Shown here piece by piece: positions 45,377-54,179 of a DNA stretch of 64,000 bases. This DNA comes from Streptomyces sp. TN58. GTDB taxonomy: Bacteria > Actinomycetota > Actinomycetes > Streptomycetales > Streptomycetaceae. Each line of letters begins with the position of its first letter. The stretch's first letter is position 1. Location of the stretch: assembly GCF_001941845.1 (NCBI RefSeq), contig NZ_CP018870.1:7416001-7480000 (forward strand), in the 5' to 3' direction. The position numbers and the translations under genes were made by a program. The notes below the pieces were generated by a model that ran no database searches, had not been told where the DNA came from, and worked only from the letters and a program-made list of their open reading frames with translations.

Positions 45377-46213
45377 ATGCCCAGAGACGACACCGGGGAC
45401 ACACCCCAGCAGCGCCGCACCGCCCACCCCCGCTGGGAGGTCGCCCGCCTCCCGCACGGAACCTCCCTCGACGGCGTACGGATGGCCGGCTACCGGGACC
45501 GCACCGGCGGCAGGCTGGACATGCGGGTACTGCCCCAGCCCGTCGTGGTCGTCGTCATCGGGCTCGGCACCGGCCCGATCACGGTGGAGAGCGCCTGCGG
45601 ACACCGGCGGCCGCTGCCGGGCCTCGTCGCCTCCCTCTCACCCCGTCCGGCCCGCATCAGCGGCGACGGCGTCGAATGCGTCGAGGTGGCGTTGCCACCC
45701 CCGGCCGCCTACGCCCTGCTGGGCGTACCCCCACGCGAACTGGACGGCTCCATCACCGGACTCGACGACCTGTGGGGGCACCCCGCCCGGCGGCTGCGCG
45801 AGCAGTTGGCCGACACACCCTCCTGGCAGGAACGCCTCGCGCTCACCGACCGATTCCTCAGACGGCGGGCCGCACAGGCCCCGCCCATGGCAGCCGAGGT
45901 CACCGCCGCCTGGCACGCCATCGTCGCCGGCCGCGGCCGCGTACGCGTCGGCGACCTCGCCGTGTCCTGCGGATGGAGCCGCAAGCGGCTCCGGGCCAGG
46001 TTCAGCGCCCAGGTCGGCCTGACCCCCAAGCGCGCCGCCATGCTGGTCCGCTTCGACCACGCCGCCCGGGCGCTCCTCGCCGGCGAACGCGCCGACGACG
46101 TCGCCATGGCATGCGGATACGCCGACCAGCCCCATCTCCACCGCGACATCCAGGCCCTCGCCGGCTGCACACCCCGTGCCCTGGCCGGCCTGACCGCGTC
46201 CACCCAGCCCTGA
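45377..46213 (+). CDS. AraC-family regulator
   Basis: A 278-residue regulator. The C-terminal double helix-turn-helix covers about 175-270 (VRVGDLAVSCGWSRKRLRAR, VAMACGYADQPHLHRDIQAL). The N-terminal half is an unassigned effector domain. The methyltransferase gene follows after 48 bp and is the likely target. ATG 45377 has no strong ribosome site. Confidence 0.85.
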   Translation: MPRDDTGDTPQQRRTAHPRWEVARLPHGTSLDGVRMAGYRDRTGGRLDMRVLPQPVVVVVIGLGTGPITVESACGHRRPLPGLVASLSPRPARISGDGVECVEVALPPPAAYALLGVPPRELDGSITGLDDLWGHPARRLREQLADTPSWQERLALTDRFLRRRAAQAPPMAAEVTAAWHAIVAGRGRVRVGDLAVSCGWSRKRLRARFSAQVGLTPKRAAMLVRFDHAARALLAGERADDVAMACGYADQPHLHRDIQALAGCTPRALAGLTASTQP

Positions 46214-46261
46214 CCGGCCCTGCCGGCGACCGGCCGATCCGAACGAAGGAGACCCACACCA

Positions 46262-47338
46262 GTGACGAACACCAAGGACCGGGCAGCACAGACAGCGGCA
46301 GGACGGGAGCTCATCGCCCGCCTCACGTTCGGGAGCATGGCCGCGCACACCCTGCGCGCGGCAGCCCGCCTGGAGGTCGCCCGACTCATCGGCGACCGGC
46401 CCGGCACAGCCGCCCAGGTGGCCGCCGCGGCCGGAACCGCGCACCAGCCCATGACCCGCCTGCTGCGCGCCCTGACCGCCCTCGGCCTCCTCACCCAGCA
46501 CACCCCCGACACGTTCTCGCTGACCCCGGCGGGCGCGCTCCTCGACCCCGCCCACCCCGACTCCCTCACGTCGTTCGTCCGCACCTTCACCGATCCGGCG
46601 ATCGTGCGCGCCTGGGAGCACCTGGACCACAGCGTCCGTACGGGAGACACCACGTTCGACTCCGTCTTCGGCACCGACTTCTTCAGCCATCTCGCCCGCC
46701 ACCCGGAGCTGTCCGCGGACTTCAACACGGCCATGAGCCAGGCCACCTCCGAGACCGCCGCCGTCCTGCCGAGAGCCTTCGACTTCAGCCGGTCCACCTC
46801 CGTCACGGACGTCGGCGGAGGCAACGGCACCCTCCTGGCCGCCGTCCTCGACGCCCACCCGCACCTGACCGGCGTGGTCTTCGACACCGCCGACGGCCTC
46901 GCGGACGCGGCGGGGACACTGGCCCGGCACGGGCTGCGCGACCGCTGCTCCCTCACCGCCGGGGACTTCTTCCAGTCGGTCCCGCACGGCTCGGACGTCT
47001 ACCTCGTCAAAAGCATCCTGCACGACTGGACGGACGCCCAGGCGGTCACGATCCTGCGCCACTGCCGGCAGGCACTGCCGCCCGCAGGCACCGTTTTGAT
47101 CGTGGAGCCCGTACTGCCCGAGGCCGTCGGCGCGCAGGACGAGGGCACCTACCTGAGCGACCTCAACATGATGGTGAACGTCGGCGGCAGGGAACGCACC
47201 CGCGCGGACTTCGAGGAGGTGTGCCGCCGGGCGGCCCTGCGCGTCACGTCGGTCACCCCTCTCGCCGGCGCCGCCCCGTACTCCCTGATCGAGGCCGTCG
47301 CCCACGAGGCCCCTGCCGGCGCCGAACCGCCGCGCTAG
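46262..47338 (+). CDS. family 2 O-methyltransferase
   Basis: A 358-residue SAM-dependent methyltransferase of the plant-like/hydroxyneurosporene type. An N-terminal dimerisation winged helix (TLRAAARLEVARLIGDRPGT) is followed by motif I (TDVGGGNGTLLAAVLDAHP) and the LKSILHDWTDAQAVTILRHC block. It probably methylates a hydroxyl of a small molecule; the substrate is unknown. GTG 46262 has GAAGGAGA upstream. Its TAG stop is part of the palindromic element that begins at 47335. Confidence 0.87.
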   Translation: MTNTKDRAAQTAAGRELIARLTFGSMAAHTLRAAARLEVARLIGDRPGTAAQVAAAAGTAHQPMTRLLRALTALGLLTQHTPDTFSLTPAGALLDPAHPDSLTSFVRTFTDPAIVRAWEHLDHSVRTGDTTFDSVFGTDFFSHLARHPELSADFNTAMSQATSETAAVLPRAFDFSRSTSVTDVGGGNGTLLAAVLDAHPHLTGVVFDTADGLADAAGTLARHGLRDRCSLTAGDFFQSVPHGSDVYLVKSILHDWTDAQAVTILRHCRQALPPAGTVLIVEPVLPEAVGAQDEGTYLSDLNMMVNVGGRERTRADFEEVCRRAALRVTSVTPLAGAAPYSLIEAVAHEAPAGAEPPR

Positions 47339-47392
47339 GGTCTGTATCGAGTTGCCCCGCGACGCCGCGGGGCAACTCGATACAGACCCTAG
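47335..47392. mobile_element. 58-bp palindromic element, short form
   Basis: Two perfect 27-bp arms (47335-47361, 47366-47392) around the loop ACGC. The ends are identical to those of the 169-bp element at 881-1049, with CTAG at both sides. It lies exactly between the convergent methyltransferase and DUF1266 genes, gives the first its stop codon and can act as a terminator in both directions. Confidence 0.85.
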
Positions 47393-47411
47393 GAGGCGCC
47401 CGGGCAGCTCC

Positions 47412-48686
47412 TCACTTCCAGGCGAGCGTGCGCCACGGGCTGGCCGGGTCCGAGGTCAGGACACGGTGGGTGGCCAGGACCGTCTCGTACCACTCGCCGA
47501 ACTCCTCCTCGTCGAAGTGGAGGCAGCGGCCCAGGACGTAGGCGGCGGAGAAGTCCTCCCACGAGCGGTAGTTGACCTGCACGAGGCGCCCGGCCCGGAC
47601 CACGGCCGCCTCCGCCTCCTGCAGCGAGCACAGCCGGGCGGCGAGCCCCCAGCGGGCCATGCCCGAGGCCCGGCCGTAGTCCCAGGCCTCGACGCTCCGC
47701 ACAAAACCCCCCTCGGGCAGCAGGCCGTCGGCACGGAACCGCGCCTCGTAGCGGGCGATACGGCCGATCAGCCGCTTGAGACCGGTCACCTGCCCCTCCA
47801 GCTCCTCCGCGCTGACGGCGCTGTCCGGGGTGACGCCGTCCGCACCCAGGCGGGGCTCGGCGGAGGCCTCGGCCCGCCGGCGCACCACGGTCGCCGCGGC
47901 CCGGCGCCAGTGGTCGATGTCGACGGGCCCCGCGAAGTCCAGCGCCATGGAGCGGCGAAGCTGCAGGACGAACTCCCACGGTCCGCTGACCATTCCGGCG
48001 CGCAGCAGCTGTTCCTGGGTCTCCTGCCACTCCGTACGGGTGGTGACGCCCCACCAGTGTTCCAGCGTGTGCTTCTCGGCGCGGTAGCCGCAGCCGTGGT
48101 AGGCCATCGAATTCCAGTAGCGCCCGTTGCGCACGTTGATGTGCGCGCCGACCGCGAGACCGAAGGCGACGGGGCCGGTGCGGGGGCCGCCCACCTCCAG
48201 GGTGTGGACGACGTCCCGGGCCAGCCCCGGCCGTTCGACCGGGGCGGAGTGACGCTGCCACAGGGCGCGCCCCTGCGGCCCGGCCGGCAGGACGCCCTCG
48301 CAGGGGCTGCCGGGGTTGACGACGAGGTAGGGCGGGTCGTCCTGGTTCCACACTTGCGCGAACCAGCCCAGGTCGTAGCAGTTGTAGACCGGGTCGGCGA
48401 CCGGCGGCGGCAGCATCCCGCCGGTGTAGACGGCCAGGCACATGCTCTGCGTCTGCGGGTTCCAGTACGGGTGGAAGCGGGTGCTGCCCGCGCTCGCGTC
48501 GGTGTACGCCCGCGACTGCATCATGTACAGGTCCGCGCGGGCGACGAGGTCGTAGTACGCGGGCCAGTCGCCGCGCGCCTTCGCCTCGTACAGCCCCCGC
48601 TCGACCGCGCTCGGTGCCTGCCATCCCGGCGCCGACGCCGCCGGACCGGGCAGGACCCCTTCCTCGTGACCCGCTGCCAGACTCAT
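47412..48686 (-). CDS. DUF1266 protein
   Basis: A 424-residue soluble protein whose C-terminal part (about 250-400) matches DUF1266 (EAWDYGRASGMARWGLAARL, SWEDFSAAYVLGRCLHF). The N-terminal half (ADLYMMQSRAYTDASAGSTR, WNPQTQSMCLAVYTGGMLPP) resembles secretion-associated SseB-like folds but is not clear. The function is unknown. It is the third gene downstream of a MerR gene on the same strand. The start ATG 48686 is the best conserved option but has a weak ribosome site. Confidence 0.78.
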   Translation of the reverse strand: MSLAAGHEEGVLPGPAASAPGWQAPSAVERGLYEAKARGDWPAYYDLVARADLYMMQSRAYTDASAGSTRFHPYWNPQTQSMCLAVYTGGMLPPPVADPVYNCYDLGWFAQVWNQDDPPYLVVNPGSPCEGVLPAGPQGRALWQRHSAPVERPGLARDVVHTLEVGGPRTGPVAFGLAVGAHINVRNGRYWNSMAYHGCGYRAEKHTLEHWWGVTTRTEWQETQEQLLRAGMVSGPWEFVLQLRRSMALDFAGPVDIDHWRRAAATVVRRRAEASAEPRLGADGVTPDSAVSAEELEGQVTGLKRLIGRIARYEARFRADGLLPEGGFVRSVEAWDYGRASGMARWGLAARLCSLQEAEAAVVRAGRLVQVNYRSWEDFSAAYVLGRCLHFDEEEFGEWYETVLATHRVLTSDPASPWRTLAWK

Positions 48687-48740
48687 GGGCAAAACCCTAA
48701 GGCCCGGCCCCACACGCCCCGCACGCCGGGCGCGGGCCGC

Positions 48741-49361
48741 CTACCCCCTGCGCCGGGCCTCGCGCGGGGAGAGGGCCGGGAGGGGTTCGCCGGGACCGGC
48801 CGGGCGGCCTTCGGACAGCCAGAAGAGGTAGTGGCGGAGGTCCTGCGCGAGGCCTTCGTCGATGTACGCGACGTACTCCCGTGCCCCGCCGGCCGCCTCG
48901 CGCTCGCCCGCCCCGTCCGAGACCGACCACCTCCGGTGAAGGGCGGCGGCCCACTCCCGCACCCGTCCCCGCTCCCGCCACCAGTCGCCAACGAGCTCCG
49001 CAGTCCAGTGGTCGTCACCGTCGCAGGCGTATCCGCCCATCGGGTCCTGCGCGGCGGCGCCCAGCAGGGCCAGCGCCTGCGCCGGGTCCCGGGGCTGGCG
49101 GTAGACGAACTCGGCGCCCCACTCGTCGTCGTAGAGCACGTGCGCGGGGGCGATCAGCCGGCCCGTCCAGCAGTTGTCGGTCCCGGCCCCGTAGAACGGC
49201 CCCGGCACGTTGCGCCAGTCGCGTTCCGCCCAGCGCTCGGGGCGGGGGTTCCACCAGCCGCCGCGGTGTTCCGGGGCGGGCCGCCACGTTCCGCCGTCCG
49301 GCGCGGGCAGCGGCCCGCTCTCCGCCGCGCGGACGGACGGCAGCGGATCCCAGTAGCTCAT
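48741..49361 (-). CDS. conserved hypothetical protein
   Basis: A 206-residue soluble protein with many Trp and Tyr residues (VPGPFYGAGTDNCWTGRLIA, GYACDGDDHWTAELVGDWW). I recall close relatives in many Streptomyces without a known function. It stands between the MerR and DUF1266 genes with short gaps (26 and 54 bp), so the three may form an operon. Confidence 0.75.
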   Translation of the reverse strand: MSYWDPLPSVRAAESGPLPAPDGGTWRPAPEHRGGWWNPRPERWAERDWRNVPGPFYGAGTDNCWTGRLIAPAHVLYDDEWGAEFVYRQPRDPAQALALLGAAAQDPMGGYACDGDDHWTAELVGDWWRERGRVREWAAALHRRWSVSDGAGEREAAGGAREYVAYIDEGLAQDLRHYLFWLSEGRPAGPGEPLPALSPREARRRG

Positions 49362-49387
49362 GGGTCCGCATCCTGTCAGACGGTCCC

Positions 49388-50305
49388 TCAGCCGTCGGTC
49401 GCGGCGATCGACATCGACAGTCCGTCGGTGAGCCACCGGTGCGCCACGGTCATGTTCAGGACGCGGCCGGCCGTGACGGTGCCGACCAGGGCCCAGTACC
49501 GCTCCAGGCGGGGGTCGAAGCCGGACGACCGCGACACCAGCCCGTGCAGGTGCGCGCGGAAGGCGGGGGTGTCCGACTCGCGCCGGGCTCGCGCGTGGGC
49601 GGACACGAACGCGTCCACCGCGTCGCCGGCGCCCGGCGGCAGGCCCCGGGCCAGAGCGGCGGCCGTCAGCGCGGCGGCTTCGTCGACCTCCGCGTAGAAG
49701 GCCGGCCCGTCGCGCATCTCCTCGTCGTGGTCCTGGGTCCAACGGGTGAAGCCGGGCGTGGAGATGAGCAGGTGCAGCTCGGCGTAGGCCAGGGCCGTGG
49801 CGGGCACGGGGTCCTGCGGCGGGGCGGGGGCCAGCATGGCGACCATCATGTCGAGCCGGGGCCTGGGCAGGGCCGCGGACAGCTCGCGATACCAGTGGTC
49901 GGTGAGCGTGCGGTGCGCCTCCGGGAGCCGCTGCACGCGGGAGAGTATCTCCAGGCGCCGCAGCCTCTCCTCACCCGGGCAGTCGTCCAGCGACTTCAAC
50001 GTGGCCTCCCGCCACCGCAGTTCCACCAGCCGTTCCTGCACCGCTGCCAGCTCGCCCGCCACCAGTTCGCCGAGCGAGCGCTCTCCCGTGACGACCCGCG
50101 TGATCGTCGCGATCGGGGTGTCCAGCGCCCGCAGGCGCCTGATGAGCGCGATCCGCTCGAACGCCTCGGGACCGTAGCGCCGGTGGCCGCCGGAGCTACG
50201 GGAGGCAACGGGCAGCAGACCGCTGTCGGAGTAGTAGCGGAGCGTTTTGACGGCAAGGCCCGTCCGGGCCGCGAGCTCACCGATGCTCCACGTGTCGTGC
50301 GTCAC
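49388..50305 (-). CDS. MerR-family regulator
   Basis: A 305-residue regulator with an N-terminal MerR winged helix (WSIGELAARTGLAVKTLRYY, SSGGHRRYGPEAFERIALIR) and a large helical C-terminal domain of about 200 residues that probably binds an organic ligand. GTG 50305 starts directly after the operator. It is divergent from an esterase gene, which it may control along with its own operon. Confidence 0.87.
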   Translation of the reverse strand: MTHDTWSIGELAARTGLAVKTLRYYSDSGLLPVASRSSGGHRRYGPEAFERIALIRRLRALDTPIATITRVVTGERSLGELVAGELAAVQERLVELRWREATLKSLDDCPGEERLRRLEILSRVQRLPEAHRTLTDHWYRELSAALPRPRLDMMVAMLAPAPPQDPVPATALAYAELHLLISTPGFTRWTQDHDEEMRDGPAFYAEVDEAAALTAAALARGLPPGAGDAVDAFVSAHARARRESDTPAFRAHLHGLVSRSSGFDPRLERYWALVGTVTAGRVLNMTVAHRWLTDGLSMSIAATDG

Positions 50306-50311
50306 AGTCCC

Positions 50312-50343
50312 TTGAACCTCCAGTGCGCGGGAGGTTCTAGCGT
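50312..50343. promoter_or_regulatory. MerR-type operator and divergent promoter
   Basis: GAACCTCC (50314-50321) and GGAGGTTC (50330-50337) are a perfect 8-bp dyad with 8-bp spacer. On the plus strand it fills the long 20-bp spacer between TTGAAC (-35) and TAGCGT (-10), the classic MerR layout in which the activator bends the DNA. Confidence 0.8.
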
Positions 50344-50529
50344 AGGGAGCGCTGACGGGCCGGTCCGCACCGTTCTCCCAGCTCAGATCTGCTTCCGGCC
50401 CGCCCGGACCGGTGTGGCGCGTCGTGGCCGCGTACCCCCGCGTGCCACCGCGCACCGCCTCGCGCTGCCGCGTGCCACCGCGTCCCTGTGCCGTCCCCAC
50501 CCCTCCCCGACCCCAGAACGGCGGTACCC

Positions 50530-52239
50530 ATGCCCCTGCCCCTGCCCCCGACGGCACCGCGCCGCCCGTACGCGAGAGCCGGACTCCGCGCGGCCCTCCT
50601 GCCCCTGCTGTGCGCGGCCGCACTGGTGCCGGCCACCGCCGTACCCGCCGCCGGCGCCGGCCCCGCGTCTCCCGACGCCGGCCGGCAGGACCGTACGGTC
50701 GTACGGACGGAGCAGGGCCTGGTACGCGGCGTGTCCCACGACGCGTACACCACCTTCGACGGCATCCCCTACGCCGCGCCGCCCACCGGACCGCTGCGCT
50801 GGCGCGCCCCCGTGCCCGCCGCCGCCTGGCAGGGCGTCCGGGACGCCACGAAGCCGGCTCAGCGCTGTGTGCAGATGCCGGTCCCCGGGGCGGACGGCGC
50901 GGGCAAGGTCGCCGGCTCGGAGGACTGCCTCTACCTCAACGTCACGGTGCCGGCGGCGAAGCCGGCCGCGAAGAAGCGCCCGGTGCTGGTGTGGATGCAC
51001 GGCGGCGCGTTCCTGGGCGGCTCCGGCAGTGACTACACCGCCGAGCGACTGGCGGCCCAGGGCGACGCCGTCGTCGTGACGGTCAACTACCGGCTGGGGA
51101 TCTTCGGCTACTTCGGCCACCCCGGGCTGGGCGCCGCCCCGCCGTTCGGCCTGGCGGACCAGCAGGCCGCCCTGCGCTGGGTGCGGGCGAACGCCGCGCG
51201 CTTCGGCGGCGATCCGGGCAGCGTCACGCTCTTCGGCGAGTCCGCGGGCGCCCTCGGCATCTGCGCACACCTCACCTCCCCGACGGCCGCCGGACTCTTC
51301 CAGCGGGCCGTCCTCCAGAGCGGTTCCTGCCTCACCTCCTTCCCGGCCGGCGCGCTCGCCCCCGGAACACCGGCGTACGAGCCGTTCGCCCCCCAGGCCG
51401 ACGTCCAGAAGGCCGGCGCGGAAGCCGCCCGGCAACTGGGCTGCACCGACGGCGGCAGGGACGAGGTCCTGGCATGCCTGCGCGCCCAGGGCACCGACCG
51501 CCTCGCCACCGCGCAGCTGATGCAGTCCTTCAACCGGCCCGCCTACGGCAACGGCCTGCTGCCCGCGGCACCCGCCCAGGCGCTGACGTCGGGCCGCTTC
51601 CACCGCCTGCCGGTCATCCTGGGCACCAACCGCGACGAGATGCGGATGTTCACCGGCCTGTCGCTCGCCGCGTTCCCCATCCGCACCGAGGACGACTACC
51701 GGGCCCGCCTGGCGGAGGCCTTCGGCGCCGCGGCCCCGGCCGTCGAGGCGCGCTACCCGGCAGCACGCCACCCCTCTCCCGCCCTGGCCTGGGCGGCGGC
51801 ACTGACCGACCGGTCCTTCACCTGCACCACACTGGCCGCCGGCCGGGCCATCACGGCGCACGCCCCCCGACTCCCCGTCTACGGCTACCAGTTCAACGAC
51901 CGGGACGCTCCCGCCCTCGCCGGCCTGCCGGCGAACCCGGACTTCCCCTACGGCGCGGCGCACGGCTTCGAGATGCCCTACCTGTTCACCTCCTTCCCCA
52001 CCGAACGACCGCTCGACGACAGCCGGCGCGCCCTGTCGGACCGGATGATCGGCTACTGGGCGAACTTCGCCCGCACCGGCAACCCCAACACCCCCGGCGC
52101 CCCGCGCTGGCCCGCCCTGCGCGCCTCCTCACCCCACACCCCGACGGTGCAGTCGCTGGCTCCGGGACCGGGCGGAATCCATCCCGTCGACGCGTACTCC
52201 GCACACCAGTGCTCGTTCTGGGACAGCCGGCCCCGATGA
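50530..52239 (+). CDS. secreted type-B carboxylesterase
   Basis: A 569-residue alpha/beta-hydrolase of the carboxylesterase/para-nitrobenzyl esterase group. A signal peptide covers about residues 1-42. The oxyanion block is VLVWMHGGAFLGGSG, the nucleophile is in LFGESAGALGICAHL, and the catalytic His is expected near GAAHGFEMPYLF. It hydrolyses carboxylic esters outside the cell. Cysteines in DATKPAQRCVQM and GSEDCLYLNV likely form a disulfide. Its promoter overlaps the MerR operator. Confidence 0.88.
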   Translation: MPLPLPPTAPRRPYARAGLRAALLPLLCAAALVPATAVPAAGAGPASPDAGRQDRTVVRTEQGLVRGVSHDAYTTFDGIPYAAPPTGPLRWRAPVPAAAWQGVRDATKPAQRCVQMPVPGADGAGKVAGSEDCLYLNVTVPAAKPAAKKRPVLVWMHGGAFLGGSGSDYTAERLAAQGDAVVVTVNYRLGIFGYFGHPGLGAAPPFGLADQQAALRWVRANAARFGGDPGSVTLFGESAGALGICAHLTSPTAAGLFQRAVLQSGSCLTSFPAGALAPGTPAYEPFAPQADVQKAGAEAARQLGCTDGGRDEVLACLRAQGTDRLATAQLMQSFNRPAYGNGLLPAAPAQALTSGRFHRLPVILGTNRDEMRMFTGLSLAAFPIRTEDDYRARLAEAFGAAAPAVEARYPAARHPSPALAWAAALTDRSFTCTTLAAGRAITAHAPRLPVYGYQFNDRDAPALAGLPANPDFPYGAAHGFEMPYLFTSFPTERPLDDSRRALSDRMIGYWANFARTGNPNTPGAPRWPALRASSPHTPTVQSLAPGPGGIHPVDAYSAHQCSFWDSRPR

Positions 52240-52251
52240 ACCACCTGTCCG

Positions 52252-52281
52252 CCCGCCCGCCCGTCTTCAAGGCGGGCGGGG
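52252..52281 (+). terminator. esterase terminator
   Basis: CCCGCCCG and CGGGCGGG around TCTTCAAGG, 13 to 42 bases after the esterase stop. The loop resembles that of IS605 right ends, but no element is attached. Confidence 0.6.
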
Positions 52282-52284
52282 CCC

Positions 52285-52375
52285 GGGCCTGCGTACGGCC
52301 GGGGGCCCCGCGTACGGGCGCGGAGTGGGCGTGCGTACGGGCCGCGGGCCTGCGTACGGGCCGGGGCCCCTGCCC
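52285..52375. repeat. four imperfect GCGTACGGGCC repeats
   Basis: GCGTACGG(G)CC-like words recur about every 20-28 bases between the convergent esterase and methyltransferase genes. Each contains GTAC. Confidence 0.55.
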
Positions 52376-52394
52376 TGCCGCGGCTGCGGTCAGC

Positions 52395-53255
52395 TCAGCT
52401 CCGTGCCGCCGCCTCGCCGCGCACGGCGGTGACCAGCCAGGAACTGCTCCGCAGCCACACCCCGCCGTCCGCTTCATGACGCTCCAGAGCGGCCGTCAGC
52501 CCCCGGCGCGCCGCGTCCTGCCGGGCCTCGCTCACCTGGTCGAGCACATGCCGTCCGGGACCGGAGTCCAGCAGGAACGCCGCGGCGTCCGCCGCGTCCG
52601 CGCCCCACTTCCCCGCCGCCTCGACGCGCCGCACCCCGACCCCGTCGAACCCGCCCGCGGTGAGCAGGCCGCGGATGCGGCCGGGATCGGTGAGGGAGAA
52701 CATGCCGGGGGCGCCGGCCTTTCCGAAGCCGCCGAGCGGCAGGACGTCGCCGAGGGAGGCCAGTGCGGCGAGCCACTCGTTGGCCTCGGCCTCGGCCGCG
52801 CAGACGAAGGCCAGCCGGCCGCCGGGGCGCAGCGCCCGGTGGAGGTTGGCGAACGCGGCGACCGGATCGGTGAAGAAGGTCATGCCGTACCGGCTGATGA
52901 CCGCATCGAACCCCTCGGCTTCCAGCGGGTGGACCTGGGCGTCGCCCTGGACGAAGGCGGCGTTCGCGACCCCTTCGCGCTCGGCGCTCTCGCGGGCCCT
53001 GGCGAGCATCGGATCCGACAGGTCCAGGCCGAGCGCCCGGCCGCGTACGGCGCGCCGGGCGGCGAGGCGGGTGGTGCGGCCGGCTCCGCAGCCGACGTCC
53101 AGGACGGTGTCGGTCCCGCGGATGGCCGCGGCGTCCAGGAGGGGCTGGTTGAAGCCGTCGTTGACGGCGTCCCAGCGCTCCTGGCTGCGGGCCCACTGCG
53201 CGCCCTCGTATCCGTTCCAGGCCTCGGCCTGCGCGGTGTTGGCGAAGTGCCCCAT
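52395..53255 (-). CDS. class I SAM-dependent methyltransferase
   Basis: A 286-residue methyltransferase of the UbiE-like type, with motif I VLDVGCGAGRTTRLAARR and the AFANLHRALRPGGRLAFVCA block. The N-terminus has WARSQERWDAVNDGFNQPLL, common in small-molecule methyltransferases. The substrate is unknown. It is divergent from a TetR gene with two operators between, so it is probably repressed by it. Confidence 0.87.
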   Translation of the reverse strand: MGHFANTAQAEAWNGYEGAQWARSQERWDAVNDGFNQPLLDAAAIRGTDTVLDVGCGAGRTTRLAARRAVRGRALGLDLSDPMLARARESAEREGVANAAFVQGDAQVHPLEAEGFDAVISRYGMTFFTDPVAAFANLHRALRPGGRLAFVCAAEAEANEWLAALASLGDVLPLGGFGKAGAPGMFSLTDPGRIRGLLTAGGFDGVGVRRVEAAGKWGADAADAAAFLLDSGPGRHVLDQVSEARQDAARRGLTAALERHEADGGVWLRSSSWLVTAVRGEAAARS

Positions 53256-53301
53256 GGGTGAACTCCCTCCCGCCGGGGCGCGGAAAGACGCCCCGACCCC
53301 T

Positions 53302-53344
53302 AGTATGGGCAAGTGCCCAAACAGTATGGGCGAGCGCCCATACT
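53302..53344. promoter_or_regulatory. tandem TetR operators
   Basis: A perfect 22-bp palindrome (AGTATGGGCG-AG-CGCCCATACT, 53323-53344) and a weaker copy (53302-53323, AGTATGGGCA-AG-TGCCCAAACA) lie 21 bp apart between the divergent genes. The spacing suits two dimers on neighbouring turns. Confidence 0.85.
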
Positions 53345-53372
53345 TGCAACGGGCCGAGTGGAAGGGGCTGTT

Positions 53373-53960
53373 GTGTCACCTCGTGGAGTGGCGATCCCGG
53401 ACCTGCGCGAGCGGCTGTTCGCGGCCGCCGAACGGGTCGTGGCCCGAGACGGCGCCGCCGCCCTGACCAGCCGCGCGGTCACCGCGGAGGCCGACTGCGC
53501 CAAGGGCGTCCTGCACACCCACTTCGCCGGCCTGGACGAGTTCGTCGCCGAACTGGTCCTCGACCGCTTCGCCCGCAGCGCCCGCCAGGCCGAGGCCCTG
53601 CGGGCCCACGTGGGACAGGCCACGGTCGCGGAGAACCTCCAGAAGGTCGTCGGGGCACTGTTGGACTCCCTGCCCCCCGCGGTCGTCGGCCTGGCGATGA
53701 CCCGCCCCGCGGCCGCCTCCCACACCCGCGAGGGCTTCCGGTCCGGCGCGCCCGCGTTCGACGCGATCCAGCACGCCGTCACCGCCTACCTCCAGGCGGA
53801 ACAGCACGCCGGCCGGATCCCCGCAGGCAGCGACACCGCCACCATCGCCCTCGCGCTCGTCGGCACCACCCACCACCTGCTGATGACCCGCAGCCCCGGA
53901 CCGGCCGCCGAAACCGAGGCGACCACGCAGCGGCTGCTGGCCGTACTCCTCGGCAACTGA
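53373..53960 (+). CDS. TetR-family regulator
   Basis: A 195-residue repressor: N-terminal helix-turn-helix (LRERLFAAAERVVARDGAAA, then CAKGVLHTHFAGLDEFVAEL) and a helical ligand domain. It likely controls its own gene and the divergent methyltransferase through the two operators upstream. GTG 53373 has a G-rich ribosome site. Confidence 0.88.
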   Translation: MSPRGVAIPDLRERLFAAAERVVARDGAAALTSRAVTAEADCAKGVLHTHFAGLDEFVAELVLDRFARSARQAEALRAHVGQATVAENLQKVVGALLDSLPPAVVGLAMTRPAAASHTREGFRSGAPAFDAIQHAVTAYLQAEQHAGRIPAGSDTATIALALVGTTHHLLMTRSPGPAAETEATTQRLLAVLLGN

Positions 53961-53984
53961 ACACCCCCGCCGACACACGCCCGC

Positions 53985-54175
53985 ATGAACCGCCCGCCCG
54001 CAGGCGGACCCCGTCCGCCCGGACCCGGCGCCCGGACCCGGCGCCCGTACCCGCCCGCCCGTACCCGCCCGCCCGGACCCGCGGTCCCGGACCCGGCGCC
54101 CGTACCCGCCCGCCCGCCCCGACCAGGGCCGGCCCGCCCGTCCCGACCCGGGGGCCCCGGCCCGCCCGTCCGGGC
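53985..54175. repeat. low-complexity C-rich repeats
   Basis: Many short copies of CCCGTACCCGCC and CCCGGACCCG between convergent genes. No regular unit is maintained. Confidence 0.5.
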
Positions 54176-54179
54176 CGCG

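Noticed and set aside
46262..47338. natural-product biosynthetic cluster around the O-methyltransferase
   Set aside because: No polyketide, peptide, terpene or other core enzyme is near; two lone methyltransferases and an esterase do not make a cluster.
52252..52281. IS605-like right end after the esterase
   Set aside because: The hairpin loop is similar, but no TnpB sequence or AGTAGTCAC end is present; an ordinary terminator is simpler.
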